A DNA stretch of 64,000 bases from Endozoicomonas sp. NE40 (GTDB lineage: Bacteria > Pseudomonadota > Gammaproteobacteria > Pseudomonadales > Endozoicomonadaceae), in contig NZ_JBEWTB010000002.1 in assembly GCF_040549045.1 (NCBI RefSeq), forward strand, positions 2,952,001 to 3,016,000, in the 5' to 3' direction. A program made the position numbers and the translations under genes. Positions 26,561 to 35,962 of the stretch are shown piece by piece. The notes under the pieces are model-generated. The model had not been told where the DNA came from and made no database searches. It was given only the letters and a program-made list of their open reading frames with translations. Each line of letters begins with the position of its first letter. Position 1 is the first letter of the stretch.

Positions 26561-27751
26561 ATGGATCGGTCGCACATGGATAAAGAGCTGCAGCAGGATT
26601 TGCAGTCACGTCGGGAAGCCAACCTGTATCGGTCACGCAAAACCCTCGATACTGCTCAGGGGCCTGAAGTGGTCATTGATGGTAAGAAGTATCTGGCTTT
26701 TTGTAATAACGATTATCTGGGGTTAGCCAGTCATCCCGACGTTGTTGCCAGTCTGAAAAAGGCGACAACTGACTATGGTGTGGGCGGTGGCGCTTCCCAT
26801 CTGGTCATTGGTCACAGCAGGGCGCATCACCAACTGGAAGAAGAGCTGGCTGAGTTTACCGGCCGTGACCGGGTACTGCTGTTTTCCAATGGTTATATGG
26901 CGAATCTTGGCGTGATTTCTGCCTTGCTGAATAAACACGACGCTGTGTTTCAGGATCGTCTGAACCATGCTTCCCTGCTGGATGCGGGTCTGCTGTCAGG
27001 GGCTCGTTTTCAGCGTTATCTGCATAATGATGTGGATAACCTGACCACCCGTTTAGAGCGTACCGAAGCCCGTCGCCGGTTAATTGTCACCGATGGTGTT
27101 TTCAGCATGGATGGTGATGTGGCGCCACTGCCAGAACTGGCACAACTGGCAAAACAGAAAAACGCCTGGCTGATGGTCGATGACGCCCATGGTTTTGGCT
27201 GTCTGGGTAAGATGGGCGGTGGAGTTGCAGAATACTTTGATCTGCCTCAGGATGACTTGCCAGTTTTGGTTGGTACACTGGGCAAAGCCTTTGGCACAGC
27301 CGGTGCGTTTGTGGCAGGTAGCGAAGCATTAATTGAGACACTTATCCAGTTTGCCCGCACCTATATTTACACCACCTCCATGCCTCCGGCTGTAGCGGCT
27401 GCCACCCGAACCAGCCTGAAACTATTGCGGGATGAAAGCTGGCGACGCGACCACTTGCAGGATCTGGTTCAGTATTTTCGCAAGGGTTGTGAACAACTGG
27501 GGTTGCAGCTGATGGATTCGGCTTCGCCGATTCAGCCGATTATGGTCGGCAGTGCCAGCAATGCCATGGCTCTGAGTGATTCACTGGCTCAGCAGGGTAT
27601 TCTGGTGACAGCCATTCGACCGCCTACCGTTCCCGGGGGAACGTCGAGGCTACGTATTACTTTCAGCGCTGCCCACAGCAAAGAGCATGTGGATCAGTTG
27701 CTGACCGCACTTGAGCGCACGGTAAGCCCGTTGCAGGAGGAAGTTGCATGA
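26561..27751 (+). CDS. bioF: 8-amino-7-oxononanoate synthase
   Basis: A 396-residue PLP enzyme that condenses pimeloyl-ACP with L-alanine. The alpha-oxoamine synthase pattern is complete: FCNNDYLGLASHP, GGGASHLVIGH, DDAHGFGCLG and the PLP lysine in LVGTLGKAFGTAG. ATG 26561 has GAGG six bases upstream; a second in-frame ATG at 26576 is possible. It starts eight bases after bioB and overlaps bioH at ATGA, so it should be translationally coupled to it. Confidence 0.96.
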   Translation: MDRSHMDKELQQDLQSRREANLYRSRKTLDTAQGPEVVIDGKKYLAFCNNDYLGLASHPDVVASLKKATTDYGVGGGASHLVIGHSRAHHQLEEELAEFTGRDRVLLFSNGYMANLGVISALLNKHDAVFQDRLNHASLLDAGLLSGARFQRYLHNDVDNLTTRLERTEARRRLIVTDGVFSMDGDVAPLPELAQLAKQKNAWLMVDDAHGFGCLGKMGGGVAEYFDLPQDDLPVLVGTLGKAFGTAGAFVAGSEALIETLIQFARTYIYTTSMPPAVAAATRTSLKLLRDESWRRDHLQDLVQYFRKGCEQLGLQLMDSASPIQPIMVGSASNAMALSDSLAQQGILVTAIRPPTVPGGTSRLRITFSAAHSKEHVDQLLTALERTVSPLQEEVA

Positions 27752-28494
27752 GTCTGCCCATCGTATTAATCAGTGGTTGGGGCATGCCGGCAACCGTGCT
27801 GGAGCCACTGGCACAGGAACTGGATGGAGATGGTCGTGCCTGTGTGGTACAGCTGCCGGGACTGGTATCGGAACCCGGTACCCGATATGACTGGCAGGAA
27901 CTGTTGAACTATCTTGACCTGCATCTGCTGGAAACGCCGGTGGTTCTGGTTGGCTGGTCTCTGGGTGGCACGCTGGCAGCACTTTATGCGAGCCAGAACC
28001 CGGACAAAGTGGCAGGCGTGGTGACCCTGGGGACAAACCCGTGTTTTGTTCGCAATGATGACTGGCCACAAGCCATGTTGCCCGCTACCTTTTCAAGCTT
28101 TTATGCGGGAATGGAAGAAGATCCTCAGGCGACTATCCAGCAGTTTTCCATGCTTTGCTCAATGGGCAACAGCAATCAGAAAACCCTGATGCGTGAGCTG
28201 GATGTATTGACCGGGGATGTCGATCTGGAACCTGCTATTTTGTTAGGTATGTTGAAGTTGCTTGGTGAAAGTAATGTGCGTTCCCAGTTTTCCGATTTAC
28301 GCTGTCCGGTGATTCACTGTTTTGGCCGACAGGACGCACTGGTTCCGGTCGATGTTGCTGAGCGTATTGAACAGGACTTCCCTGCCCATGCGGTTAATGT
28401 GTTTAATGGCGGACATACTTTCTTTCTTGATAACGAAACCGGCATTACCCGGCAGGTGGCAGAACTGGTGACCCGTCTATGCACCAGAGGGTAA
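27748..28494 (+). CDS. bioH: Pimeloyl-[ACP] methyl ester esterase
   Basis: A 248-residue alpha/beta hydrolase that removes the methyl group from pimeloyl-ACP methyl ester, ending the BioC-BioH route to pimelate. The nucleophile elbow GWSLGG (about 71-76), the acid in FGRQDALVP (about 191-199) and the His in GGHTFFLDN (about 220-228) complete the triad. It overlaps bioF by four bases and bioC by sixteen, which indicates tight coupling. The family call over other hydrolases rests on the operon. Confidence 0.93.
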   Translation: MSLPIVLISGWGMPATVLEPLAQELDGDGRACVVQLPGLVSEPGTRYDWQELLNYLDLHLLETPVVLVGWSLGGTLAALYASQNPDKVAGVVTLGTNPCFVRNDDWPQAMLPATFSSFYAGMEEDPQATIQQFSMLCSMGNSNQKTLMRELDVLTGDVDLEPAILLGMLKLLGESNVRSQFSDLRCPVIHCFGRQDALVPVDVAERIEQDFPAHAVNVFNGGHTFFLDNETGITRQVAELVTRLCTRG

Positions 28495-29306
28495 CGTCAT
28501 CGGTGGCTGAAGCCTGCCCGCCGGTTCGGGCTGATAAACGACGAATTGCCGTCAACTTCAGCCGTGCCGCCAGTACATACGATTACGCTGCTGCGCTTCA
28601 GGACCGGGTGGCTGCCCGTGCGATGTTGGGATTACCTTCAGACCGCAAGCCTGAGTTTGTGTTGGACCTTGGGTCAGGAACGGGCCGTCAGACGATTCAG
28701 GTGGCCGGTCATTATCCACAGGCAACCGTACTGGGAATGGATCTGGCAATAGGCATGGCTTCTCATGCCAGAAACTGTTTCCCAAATCTGGACTGGTGTT
28801 CCGGAGATATTGAACTGTTGCCGTTCAAAGATAATCGTCTTGATGTGGTCTTTTCCAGCCTTGCTATCCAGTGGTGTACCCTGAACAGGGTACTTGAAGA
28901 GGTTCACCGGGTTTTAAAACCCGGTGGCCTGTTTGTCTTTTCGACCCTGGCGGCTGGTACTATGCACGAACTGAAACAGGCGTGGAGTCAGGTTGACCGG
29001 CATGTGCATGTTAATGGCTTTGATGCTCACAGTACCCAAAAACACTGTGTTCAGCAGTCTGACTTCCAGTTGCATTCTTTCAAGTTGCAAACCGAAACGA
29101 TCTACTATCCTACTGTCATGCAGTTGCTCCGGGATATGAAAGCCCTTGGAGTGAACACTGTGCCATCGCGGCAGAATGGACTGATGTCCCGTCATCGACT
29201 CCTGAAGCTTCAGGATGCTTATGACGTATTTCGTACCGAAAAAGGACTGCCCCTTTCTTACGAGGTCATCTACGGAATACTGCACAAGCCGCTTCTCATA
29301 GCTTGA
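28479..29306 (+). CDS. bioC: Malonyl-ACP O-methyltransferase
   Basis: A 275-residue SAM-dependent methyltransferase. BioC methylates malonyl-ACP so that fatty acid synthase can extend it towards pimelate. The N-terminal NFSRAASTYDYAAALQ is typical of BioC, followed by motif I VLDLGSGTGRQT (about 61-72) and the later DVVFSSLAIQWC. It starts inside bioH. The start is fixed by the BioC-like N-terminus, which is preceded by a short extra leader. Confidence 0.93.
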   Translation: MHQRVTSSVAEACPPVRADKRRIAVNFSRAASTYDYAAALQDRVAARAMLGLPSDRKPEFVLDLGSGTGRQTIQVAGHYPQATVLGMDLAIGMASHARNCFPNLDWCSGDIELLPFKDNRLDVVFSSLAIQWCTLNRVLEEVHRVLKPGGLFVFSTLAAGTMHELKQAWSQVDRHVHVNGFDAHSTQKHCVQQSDFQLHSFKLQTETIYYPTVMQLLRDMKALGVNTVPSRQNGLMSRHRLLKLQDAYDVFRTEKGLPLSYEVIYGILHKPLLIA

Positions 29307-29369
29307 AAATAGCTTAAAAAAATAGTTTGAAAAAACAATCGGTCAAAAAGGCCGGAGTAATAAACACTG

Positions 29370-30050
29370 ATGGCTAACACGTATTTTGTTACCGGCACCG
29401 ATACGGATGCCGGTAAAACAGTGGTTTCCTGCGGCCTGCTTGAAGCAGCCCGTCAGAAGCAACTGCAAACCATTGCCCTTAAACCGGTGTCAGCAGGTTG
29501 TGATACCACTCCGGAAGGTTTGCGCAATGGAGACGCCCTGAACCTGATTGAGGCAATGACGCTTGAATTGCCTTATGCACAGGTCAACCCTGTTGCGTTT
29601 GAACCACCTGTTGCTCCTCATATTGCCGCAGAAAAAGAGGGTCGTCGTACAACGGTGGATCGGCTGGCGGGTATCTGCCGTGGCGCATTGATGCGTAAAC
29701 ATGATCTGTCGTTGATTGAAGGGGCTGGTGGCTGGCGGGTTCCTCTTAATAACCGGGAAATGCTGTCAGGGCTGGCGCTTGAAATGAATACACCGGTTAT
29801 TCTGGTGGTAGGTATGAAACTGGGTTGCCTGAATCATGCATTGCTCAGTGCTGAATCCATTCTTCGTGATGGTGGCAGACTGGTTGGCTGGGTGGCAAAC
29901 CAGATTGATCCGGACATGAACCACTATGAAGAAAATGTTCAGACCCTGAAAGACAGCCTGCCCGCCCCCTGCCTTGGTGTTGTACCCTGGCTGGAAACAC
30001 TCGATAACAGGGCTGTTGCGGAACATTTGGATATCCAGCCCTTGCTGTAA
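29370..30050 (+). CDS. bioD: ATP-dependent dethiobiotin synthetase
   Basis: A 226-residue P-loop enzyme that closes the ureido ring of dethiobiotin with CO2 and ATP. Signatures: YFVTGTDTDAGKTVVS at the N-terminus, KPVSAGCD, the acidic/Gly segment IEGAGGWRVPL (about 115-125) and the nucleotide-base loop VANQID. It is the last gene of the biotin operon, 63 bases after bioC, and is followed by a hairpin. bioA, needed between bioF and bioD, is not in the window. Confidence 0.96.
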   Translation: MANTYFVTGTDTDAGKTVVSCGLLEAARQKQLQTIALKPVSAGCDTTPEGLRNGDALNLIEAMTLELPYAQVNPVAFEPPVAPHIAAEKEGRRTTVDRLAGICRGALMRKHDLSLIEGAGGWRVPLNNREMLSGLALEMNTPVILVVGMKLGCLNHALLSAESILRDGGRLVGWVANQIDPDMNHYEENVQTLKDSLPAPCLGVVPWLETLDNRAVAEHLDIQPLL

Positions 30051-30065
30051 AATAGCCTGAATTTT

Positions 30066-30091
30066 CAGCCTGCTTTCAGATAAGCAGGCTG
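30066..30091 (+). terminator. Hairpin after the biotin operon
   Basis: CAGCCTGCTT pairs perfectly with AAGCAGGCTG around a six-base loop, 15 bases after the bioD stop. No U tract follows. It is likely the operon's transcript end. The rest of the gap to 30308 shows nothing I can name. Confidence 0.5.
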
Positions 30092-30308
30092 GGAATGGCT
30101 TTGCTCGTCCCAACCTTGCTTTCCTCTTTCTATATACGATTTCAGTGAACTGCCTCTGTGGATGATAAAGCTCTGTGATGTTGTTGCCTTTTCACAGCAG
30201 GTTTGGAGCAGTTGACATTGAATTCGTTCATACGTAAGTTTAAAACAACTGTTTGAATTGCTGCTAGACTGTACTTATAAAAAGAAAAGAACCAGTGAGG
30301 TCGTTGCA

Positions 30309-32099
30309 ATGCCAGAATATAAGGCACCTCTGAGAGATATTCGTTTCGTCCGGGACGAGTTACTGTCTTACCCTGAACACTACGCCAGCCTGCCAGGCGC
30401 AGAAGAAGCCACGCCTGATATGGTGGATGCCATTTTGCAGGAAGGGGCGAAATTCTGTGAACAGGTTCTGTCGCCCCTGAATCAGTCGGGTGATCAGGAA
30501 GGTTGCACCTGGAGTGAAGAGGGCGTTAAAACCCCGGCCGGCTTCAGGGAAGCTTATCAACAATATATTGAAGGTGGCTGGCCTTCTCTTGCCAGTGATG
30601 AAGCCTATGGCGGGCAGGGGCTGCCTCATTCGCTTGGCTTGTCCATCAGTGAAATGGTTGGACAGGCGAACTGGTCCTGGGGAATGTATCCGGGACTGAG
30701 CCATGGGGCTATGAATACTCTGGAAGCTCACGGCACCGAAGAGCAGAAGCAAGCGTATCTCACCAAACTGGTTTCCGGCGAATGGACAGGAACCATGTGC
30801 CTCACAGAACCTCACTGTGGTACAGACCTGGGCATGCTTCGCACCAAAGCTGAACCTGATGGCAACGGCTCCTACCGGATTACCGGCACCAAGATATTCA
30901 TTTCTGCCGGTGAACACGATATGGCAGAAAATATCGTTCATATCGTTCTGGCTCGTTTACCGGGCGCTCCGGAAGGAACGAAAGGTATCTCGCTGTTTAT
31001 TGTTCCCAAATATCTGCCCGGGAGCATTGGTGAAAGCAATGGTGTCAGTTGTGGTTCTATCGAGCATAAAATGGGTATTCATGCTAATGCGACCTGTGTG
31101 ATGAATTTCGATGAAGCCACCGGCTTCCTGATTGGGCCTGAGAACAAAGGGCTTAACTGCATGTTCACGTTTATGAACTTTGCACGTCTCGGAACCGGGT
31201 TGCAGGGGCTGGCTCATTCGGAAGTGGCCATGCAGGGAGCTTTACGTTATGCCCGCGAGCGTTTGCAGAGCCGTTCTTTGAGTGGGGTAAAAAATCCTGA
31301 TGGTCCGGCTGACCCGATTATTGTTCATCCTGATGTACGACGAATGTTGTTGACTATCAAGGCTCTCACTGAGGGTAACCGGGCTCTGGCTTACTACACC
31401 GCTAAACTGGCTGACCTGATGCATCATCCGGATGAAGAGGTGCGCAGTCAGGCGGATCTGACCATGGGGTTCCTGACGCCGATTCTTAAAGCCTTCCTGA
31501 CCGAAACCGGCTTTGAAGCGGCTAATCTTGGACTTCAGTGCTATGGAGGACATGGTTACATCGCGGAATGGGGTATGGAACAGAATGTCCGGGATGCCCG
31601 CATTGCCATGCTCTATGAAGGCACAACCGGTATTCAGGCTCTGGATTTACTGGGTCGTAAAATTCTGCTGACCCAGGGCGAATCAATGAAGGCCTTTACC
31701 AAAGTGGTTCATCGCTTCTGCAAGGAGCATGAGGAAAACAGCCAGCTCAAAGAGTTTATTGAACCGCTGGCAGCCCTGAATAAAGAGTGGGGCGAAATGA
31801 CCATGCAGATTGGCATGAAAGCCATGCAGAACAAGGATGAAGTAGGAGCGGCATCTGTCGACTTTCTGATGTATTCAGGCTATGCCTGTCTGGCTTACTT
31901 CTGGGCTGATATGGCACATACTGCCCAGCAGGCGCTGGCAGCGGGTACCACCGAAGAAGGCTTCTATAATGCCAAGATTCAGACAGCCCGGTTCTACTTC
32001 CAGAGACTATTACCCAGAACGCTGATGCACAAAGCGGCTATTGAGTCAGGCGTTGATAATCTGCTGGATATTGCTGAAGAGGACTTTGGCGAGATCTGA
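30309..32099 (+). CDS. Acyl-CoA dehydrogenase, long (~600-residue) type, copy 1
   Basis: A 596-residue flavoenzyme for the first, alpha-beta dehydrogenation step of fatty acid beta-oxidation. It has the acyl-CoA dehydrogenase N- and middle domains (MCLTEPHCGTDLG, ITGTKIFISAGEHD) and the FAD/C-terminal helical domain with CYGGHGYIAEWGMEQNVRDARI and LYEGTTGIQALDLLGRK, whose Glu is the expected catalytic base. An extra C-terminal helical domain of about 130 residues marks the long class. ATG 30309 has GAGG upstream. A close paralogue lies at 35963-37744. Chain-length preference cannot be read. Confidence 0.93.
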   Translation: MPEYKAPLRDIRFVRDELLSYPEHYASLPGAEEATPDMVDAILQEGAKFCEQVLSPLNQSGDQEGCTWSEEGVKTPAGFREAYQQYIEGGWPSLASDEAYGGQGLPHSLGLSISEMVGQANWSWGMYPGLSHGAMNTLEAHGTEEQKQAYLTKLVSGEWTGTMCLTEPHCGTDLGMLRTKAEPDGNGSYRITGTKIFISAGEHDMAENIVHIVLARLPGAPEGTKGISLFIVPKYLPGSIGESNGVSCGSIEHKMGIHANATCVMNFDEATGFLIGPENKGLNCMFTFMNFARLGTGLQGLAHSEVAMQGALRYARERLQSRSLSGVKNPDGPADPIIVHPDVRRMLLTIKALTEGNRALAYYTAKLADLMHHPDEEVRSQADLTMGFLTPILKAFLTETGFEAANLGLQCYGGHGYIAEWGMEQNVRDARIAMLYEGTTGIQALDLLGRKILLTQGESMKAFTKVVHRFCKEHEENSQLKEFIEPLAALNKEWGEMTMQIGMKAMQNKDEVGAASVDFLMYSGYACLAYFWADMAHTAQQALAAGTTEEGFYNAKIQTARFYFQRLLPRTLMHKAAIESGVDNLLDIAEEDFGEI

Positions 32100-32147
32100 G
32101 GTTTTTTATCCTGTCAGGAGGTCGCCAGAGGGCGGCACTTTTTACAA

Positions 32148-32187
32148 GAAACATTTTTTCGTCACTCGGTGATGAAAAAATGTTTCT
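32148..32187. terminator. Long inverted repeat between converging genes
   Basis: AGAAACATTTTTTC-GTCAC and GTGAT-GAAAAAATGTTTCT form a stem of about 18 pairs with internal T and A runs, between the first acyl-CoA dehydrogenase and the converging small gene. The T runs on both strands suit a bidirectional terminator. Confidence 0.65.
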
Positions 32188-32202
32188 TGCGCTCATGGCT
32201 GT

Positions 32203-32463
32203 TTATGGCGTTTCATCAAGGATCATAAAGCTCAGCAACGTCGCAGGCAGAGCGATAATAAGTATCACTGGTAATACTGGATTGATCAGCATCAGGGAGC
32301 AGGCGGCAATCCAGACATTGCGCACCAGAGCTTTTTTTGCCTTGTACTGCCGGGTTAAGCGGCGACGGGAAAAATGTTCAGGCTCGGGAAGCGGATCGAG
32401 CTTTTGAGCCTGCCCAAGGTTTATTTGCAACATTGTCTTCACAAGCGATAAAAAATAACGCAT
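32203..32463 (-). CDS. Small membrane protein of unknown function
   Basis: An 86-residue protein from ATG 32463, which has AAAGGA seven bases upstream; the frame opens slightly earlier. The N-terminal half is basic (HFSRRRLTRQYKAKKALVRN) and the second half is a hydrophobic hairpin (VWIAACSLMLINPVLPVILIIALPATLLSFMILDE) that should span the inner membrane twice. I know no function. The acceptable start, the basic/hydrophobic design and the flanking terminator make a real gene likely. Confidence 0.6.
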   Translation of the reverse strand: MRYFLSLVKTMLQINLGQAQKLDPLPEPEHFSRRRLTRQYKAKKALVRNVWIAACSLMLINPVLPVILIIALPATLLSFMILDETP

Positions 32464-32642
32464 AGCCAGTCCTTTAACCTGCGTACTCACCTACTGTAAT
32501 CAACTATCATTGGAGTTTCATTCTTTCTGTGTTGATGCTTTTTTGCACAACTTTAAACGTTGGTCTATACAATAAGATTCCAAAAAAACTTTTCTAAATC
32601 TCCCGGAGTCATATCAGCTGCTTTGGCTGTATCAGGCAGACT

Positions 32643-33263
32643 ATGAGCTATCTAACCCGATTGAGAAAAACAATAGTGGTTGCTGTTATGGCCACTCTTT
32701 TTTTTGTGTCAGATTTTGCTGTGTCAGAAAGTGTTTTATCGGAGGAAACGCAGGAGACTGAAGGCGTGGTCTCTGAGCTTCCTGACCTGTCAGTAAAGCC
32801 AGCGGATTCAAAAACTTCTCTGGATCTGTCACTGCCCTACAACAGCTTTGATAAAGAAAAAGGCTGGCTGAAACAGCTCTGGGGGCGTCCATTCAGAGAT
32901 CAGCTTCTTCTTGGTATGTGGACCCTGCATCTTGAACCCGGAGAAGATCAGGAAAGCAATAACAGATTGATTGGTGCCGTCTATAAAGGGTTTTACGGCG
33001 GAACGTTTATCAATACCCATGGTGACCGTGTCTGGTCAGGGGGCTGGCAGCGTACCCTGTTTCAACAGAAGTACGGCGAAATCGAAGTCGAAGCCGGGTA
33101 TCGTACTGGCATTATGTATGGTTACAAGCGTTACCTGAAACTGGGTAACACGCGTTTGTTTCCTCTGTTTCAGGCATTGCTGGATGTTGACTATAAAAAC
33201 TTCGGTGTGCAGCTTTCCTGGGCGGGTGTCGTCTTGACGGCTGGTTTTTATTATCGTTTCTGA
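32643..33263 (+). CDS. Small predicted outer-membrane beta-barrel protein
   Basis: A 206-residue protein with a signal peptide (IVVAVMATLFFVSDFAVS), a short acidic linker and a C-terminal domain of about 130 residues made of alternating amphipathic strands ending in GVVLTAGFYYRF, the aromatic terminus expected of outer-membrane barrels. Size and strand pattern (LLGMWTLHLEP, GGWQRTLFQQKYGEIEVEAGYRTG) recall the eight-strand PagP-like barrels, but no catalytic residues can be assigned. It lies directly upstream of the OTU-domain gene, on the same strand, 108 bases away. Confidence 0.65.
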   Translation: MSYLTRLRKTIVVAVMATLFFVSDFAVSESVLSEETQETEGVVSELPDLSVKPADSKTSLDLSLPYNSFDKEKGWLKQLWGRPFRDQLLLGMWTLHLEPGEDQESNNRLIGAVYKGFYGGTFINTHGDRVWSGGWQRTLFQQKYGEIEVEAGYRTGIMYGYKRYLKLGNTRLFPLFQALLDVDYKNFGVQLSWAGVVLTAGFYYRF

Positions 33264-33371
33264 TAGTTATCACTGGCTCTTTTAGCCTCTTTTGCTATTT
33301 TGGTCTGTCTTAGACAGAGAGATGCTTTTGATCAGGCAGGATATATAACCACTTAACTTTGGGGATTATCA

Positions 33372-35789
33372 GTGAATGCAAATTGGCAAAGCTTTAAAAA
33401 AATTTTTCTTATCCCTCTTCTCATTATCTCAACCTATAGCTCTGCCAGATTACCACCTCCGTTTGAAGTGGAGGGTGTGGACTGGAATAATATTCTTGAA
33501 GAGCTTACTGATCAGGTTGGTTCCCTGCGTGGTGCCGCCCCTGAGTCAGCTCCTCCCCTGAATGCTGCTGTTACTATTTACACTTTGGATATACCAGACT
33601 TTGTAGAGATTCCCCACCCGGTCTTCGGCAACGTTTCCCGCATTCAGGTCATCAAGCATTCTGCTGATTTTTCTCTGGTCACAGATAGTGATAAACGTTC
33701 GGAGTTGTTAAAAACTCATATACTCTGCACGTTTTCCAGTGGAAAAGAGAAGTTGTTTTACTACTCTGAAAAGAATCTGCGCTGGTGGGAAAGCATGATC
33801 CGTAAGTTTCCAAAATATGGTGGAACGGTTGATGATGTCCATAGCTATAAGGGGATACACAAAGAATTATTAAGACCAGATGACCTGATGGAAAGATTCC
33901 GTAAAAGTCTGAAAGCCAGACCTGGCTCCGTACCGCAAAGCCCGGATGAGATAAAGCAGGCATTCAAGACATTTTCAGAGCCTTTTGAAATCATCAAATA
34001 TGAATCCATTTACAACGAGAATGAGAAGAAATTTTACCCCAGGCTAAGAGCGCTTATTCCTAAGCTGTTGATGTCTGCCCTGCGGCATCATTTTGATGAT
34101 TCCCGTTTAATGTCTGATGAGGCTCCTTTGCTTGTGAGTATCGGGTCTGGTTCCGGAGACGATCTGGCAGCAGCTAAGCGTTATCTGGAAGAGCAGGGTA
34201 TCAAGCCACAGACTCTGGGAATTGAAATATCCCCTGAACTTGTCAGGAAGGGAAATGAACGTTTTCCTGACTACAACATTATCGAGGGGGATGCCTTGCA
34301 GTCAGCTGCGCTTATCAGGGATCACAAAGGTTCCGCTAACGCTGTGACCCTTGTTATTGCAGAAGGGTTATTGAACCGGCAAGCTCTTCTGGGAGGAACC
34401 TATGCAGCCTTAAGGGTTCTGCATCAACTTATGCAGGATGGAGTAGCCGATATGGTTGTTATTGCAGGTTTAACCAACCTTCTGGTTAATGCTGAAACAG
34501 CAAGTGCGTCTGGATGGACTGCTTATCAGGTTATGCTTCCAGTTGAGCTGGAGGAAGACAAAGCTCCTTTTGTGCCTGATTTTTACCTGGATACTGAAGG
34601 TAACTACGGAAAGTATGCATATATTGGCTCTAACAAAAAGACCGTACTCGTTCCATCACTTGTATTGATACGGCCAGACTTTGAGAACCAAATGAATGCT
34701 CTGGAAGCTCGCAGCCTCAAGCGAAGCCAGAGCGGTAAGTTTACGACGCTTGACCTGAGTATGTTCGGACTGCCTCTGAAAGCGATTGAGTATTTTTCCC
34801 AAAATCCAAAATTAGCTGGCATTACACAAATTGATCTTAGCTGGAGTTATCTGGAAGACAATCAAATAGACTTGCTGATAGACCAGCTACAAAATTATCC
34901 CGAACTTGTACACATAGCAGCTTCCGGATTTGAGCCATGGTATGAAAATATGCTGGAAAGAGTAAAAAAACTCAATAAGTACAAGTTTATCAAACGGCTG
35001 GATAGTCAATACCCCGAAGAGCTACCTTCGTTATCACCCCATCTGGCAAGGCAAATTAAGCAATATGGCAATATGCCGAATACAAGGATTTTTACTCCAA
35101 CTGGCCATAAAGTCAGGTTTGAGCTTGATAATCCTCCTGAACCTGCCCAGTGGCAGCAAGATGCAGGCGTGTCTGAGCTTAATGATTTGGAACAGCAAGG
35201 TTATACAAAAAATCTTCTGTCGCTTCTCAATAATGCCAAATTAAAATTACTGCCAACCCGGGGGGATGGATCATGCCTGTATCATGCTCTGGCTATGCAA
35301 ATGGAAACCGGTGACGGATACGATCTTCGACAGCAATTATCCAGCTATCTCACCAGTAATGAAGAGACTTTTGTTAGAAATAACCCTGTATTTTCCGGTG
35401 ATCAGTTTTCACTCCTGCTGGAAGAAGTAAGAAGCCAGAATGCATGGGGTGATATAAGAATTGCACTTGCAGTAGCCCAAATGAGTGGAAGGCGTGTGAT
35501 CGTTGTTTATCCCCAAACGCAAGGGAGTGAAGTCAGAACTATGGTATTTAGCCCAGGTGGTCAAGGCATTGATTCATTACCAGAAGACATAAGCAGTCAG
35601 GATATATTTCTGGTTCACAACGGTCAGGGACACTGGCTGGCTGCTATTTATGGTGAGAGTGACGAGCTTCAGGCCGTTAATGAGGAGGTTTTATCAGGCG
35701 CATCCGGGATGCAAGTGAGTAATGACGGAAGTTTGTTGACGTTAACAGGTCTTTTTCTACTGAAGATTAATACAAACAGCGATTTGTAG
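33372..35789 (+). CDS. Exported OTU-type cysteine protease with methyltransferase-like and LRR regions
   Basis: An 805-residue protein with GTG start (GGGGA upstream) and a signal peptide (residues 1-25). Residues about 250-400 look like a Rossmann methyltransferase: motif I LLVSIGSGSGDDL (253-265), acidic GIEIS (283-287) and EGDALQ (305-310). Residues about 457-520 hold leucine-rich-repeat-like units (FTTLDLSMFGLPL, ITQIDLSWSYLEDNQI). Residues about 625-760 match an OTU protease: RGDGSCLYHAL with Asp632 and Cys635, then NAWGDIRIALAVAQMSGRRVIVVY, and VHNGQGHW with His754. OTU enzymes cleave ubiquitin chains, so a host-directed effector is the natural inference. The export route beyond Sec is unknown. 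Confidence 0.8.
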   Translation: MNANWQSFKKIFLIPLLIISTYSSARLPPPFEVEGVDWNNILEELTDQVGSLRGAAPESAPPLNAAVTIYTLDIPDFVEIPHPVFGNVSRIQVIKHSADFSLVTDSDKRSELLKTHILCTFSSGKEKLFYYSEKNLRWWESMIRKFPKYGGTVDDVHSYKGIHKELLRPDDLMERFRKSLKARPGSVPQSPDEIKQAFKTFSEPFEIIKYESIYNENEKKFYPRLRALIPKLLMSALRHHFDDSRLMSDEAPLLVSIGSGSGDDLAAAKRYLEEQGIKPQTLGIEISPELVRKGNERFPDYNIIEGDALQSAALIRDHKGSANAVTLVIAEGLLNRQALLGGTYAALRVLHQLMQDGVADMVVIAGLTNLLVNAETASASGWTAYQVMLPVELEEDKAPFVPDFYLDTEGNYGKYAYIGSNKKTVLVPSLVLIRPDFENQMNALEARSLKRSQSGKFTTLDLSMFGLPLKAIEYFSQNPKLAGITQIDLSWSYLEDNQIDLLIDQLQNYPELVHIAASGFEPWYENMLERVKKLNKYKFIKRLDSQYPEELPSLSPHLARQIKQYGNMPNTRIFTPTGHKVRFELDNPPEPAQWQQDAGVSELNDLEQQGYTKNLLSLLNNAKLKLLPTRGDGSCLYHALAMQMETGDGYDLRQQLSSYLTSNEETFVRNNPVFSGDQFSLLLEEVRSQNAWGDIRIALAVAQMSGRRVIVVYPQTQGSEVRTMVFSPGGQGIDSLPEDISSQDIFLVHNGQGHWLAAIYGESDELQAVNEEVLSGASGMQVSNDGSLLTLTGLFLLKINTNSDL

Positions 35790-35962
35790 TCGTTTAAGGA
35801 AGTCGGGCAGGACATGCACACGATGATCAGAAACGCTATTTCAAAATTCGTGTTTCAGGCGTAATTCGCAGGTAATATAGCAACGGGTCTACTGCAAAAG
35901 AGTTTTAGACAGAGAAGTTTACTCTGTACTACTCACATAACAATAACAGGAGTACCGTAGCT

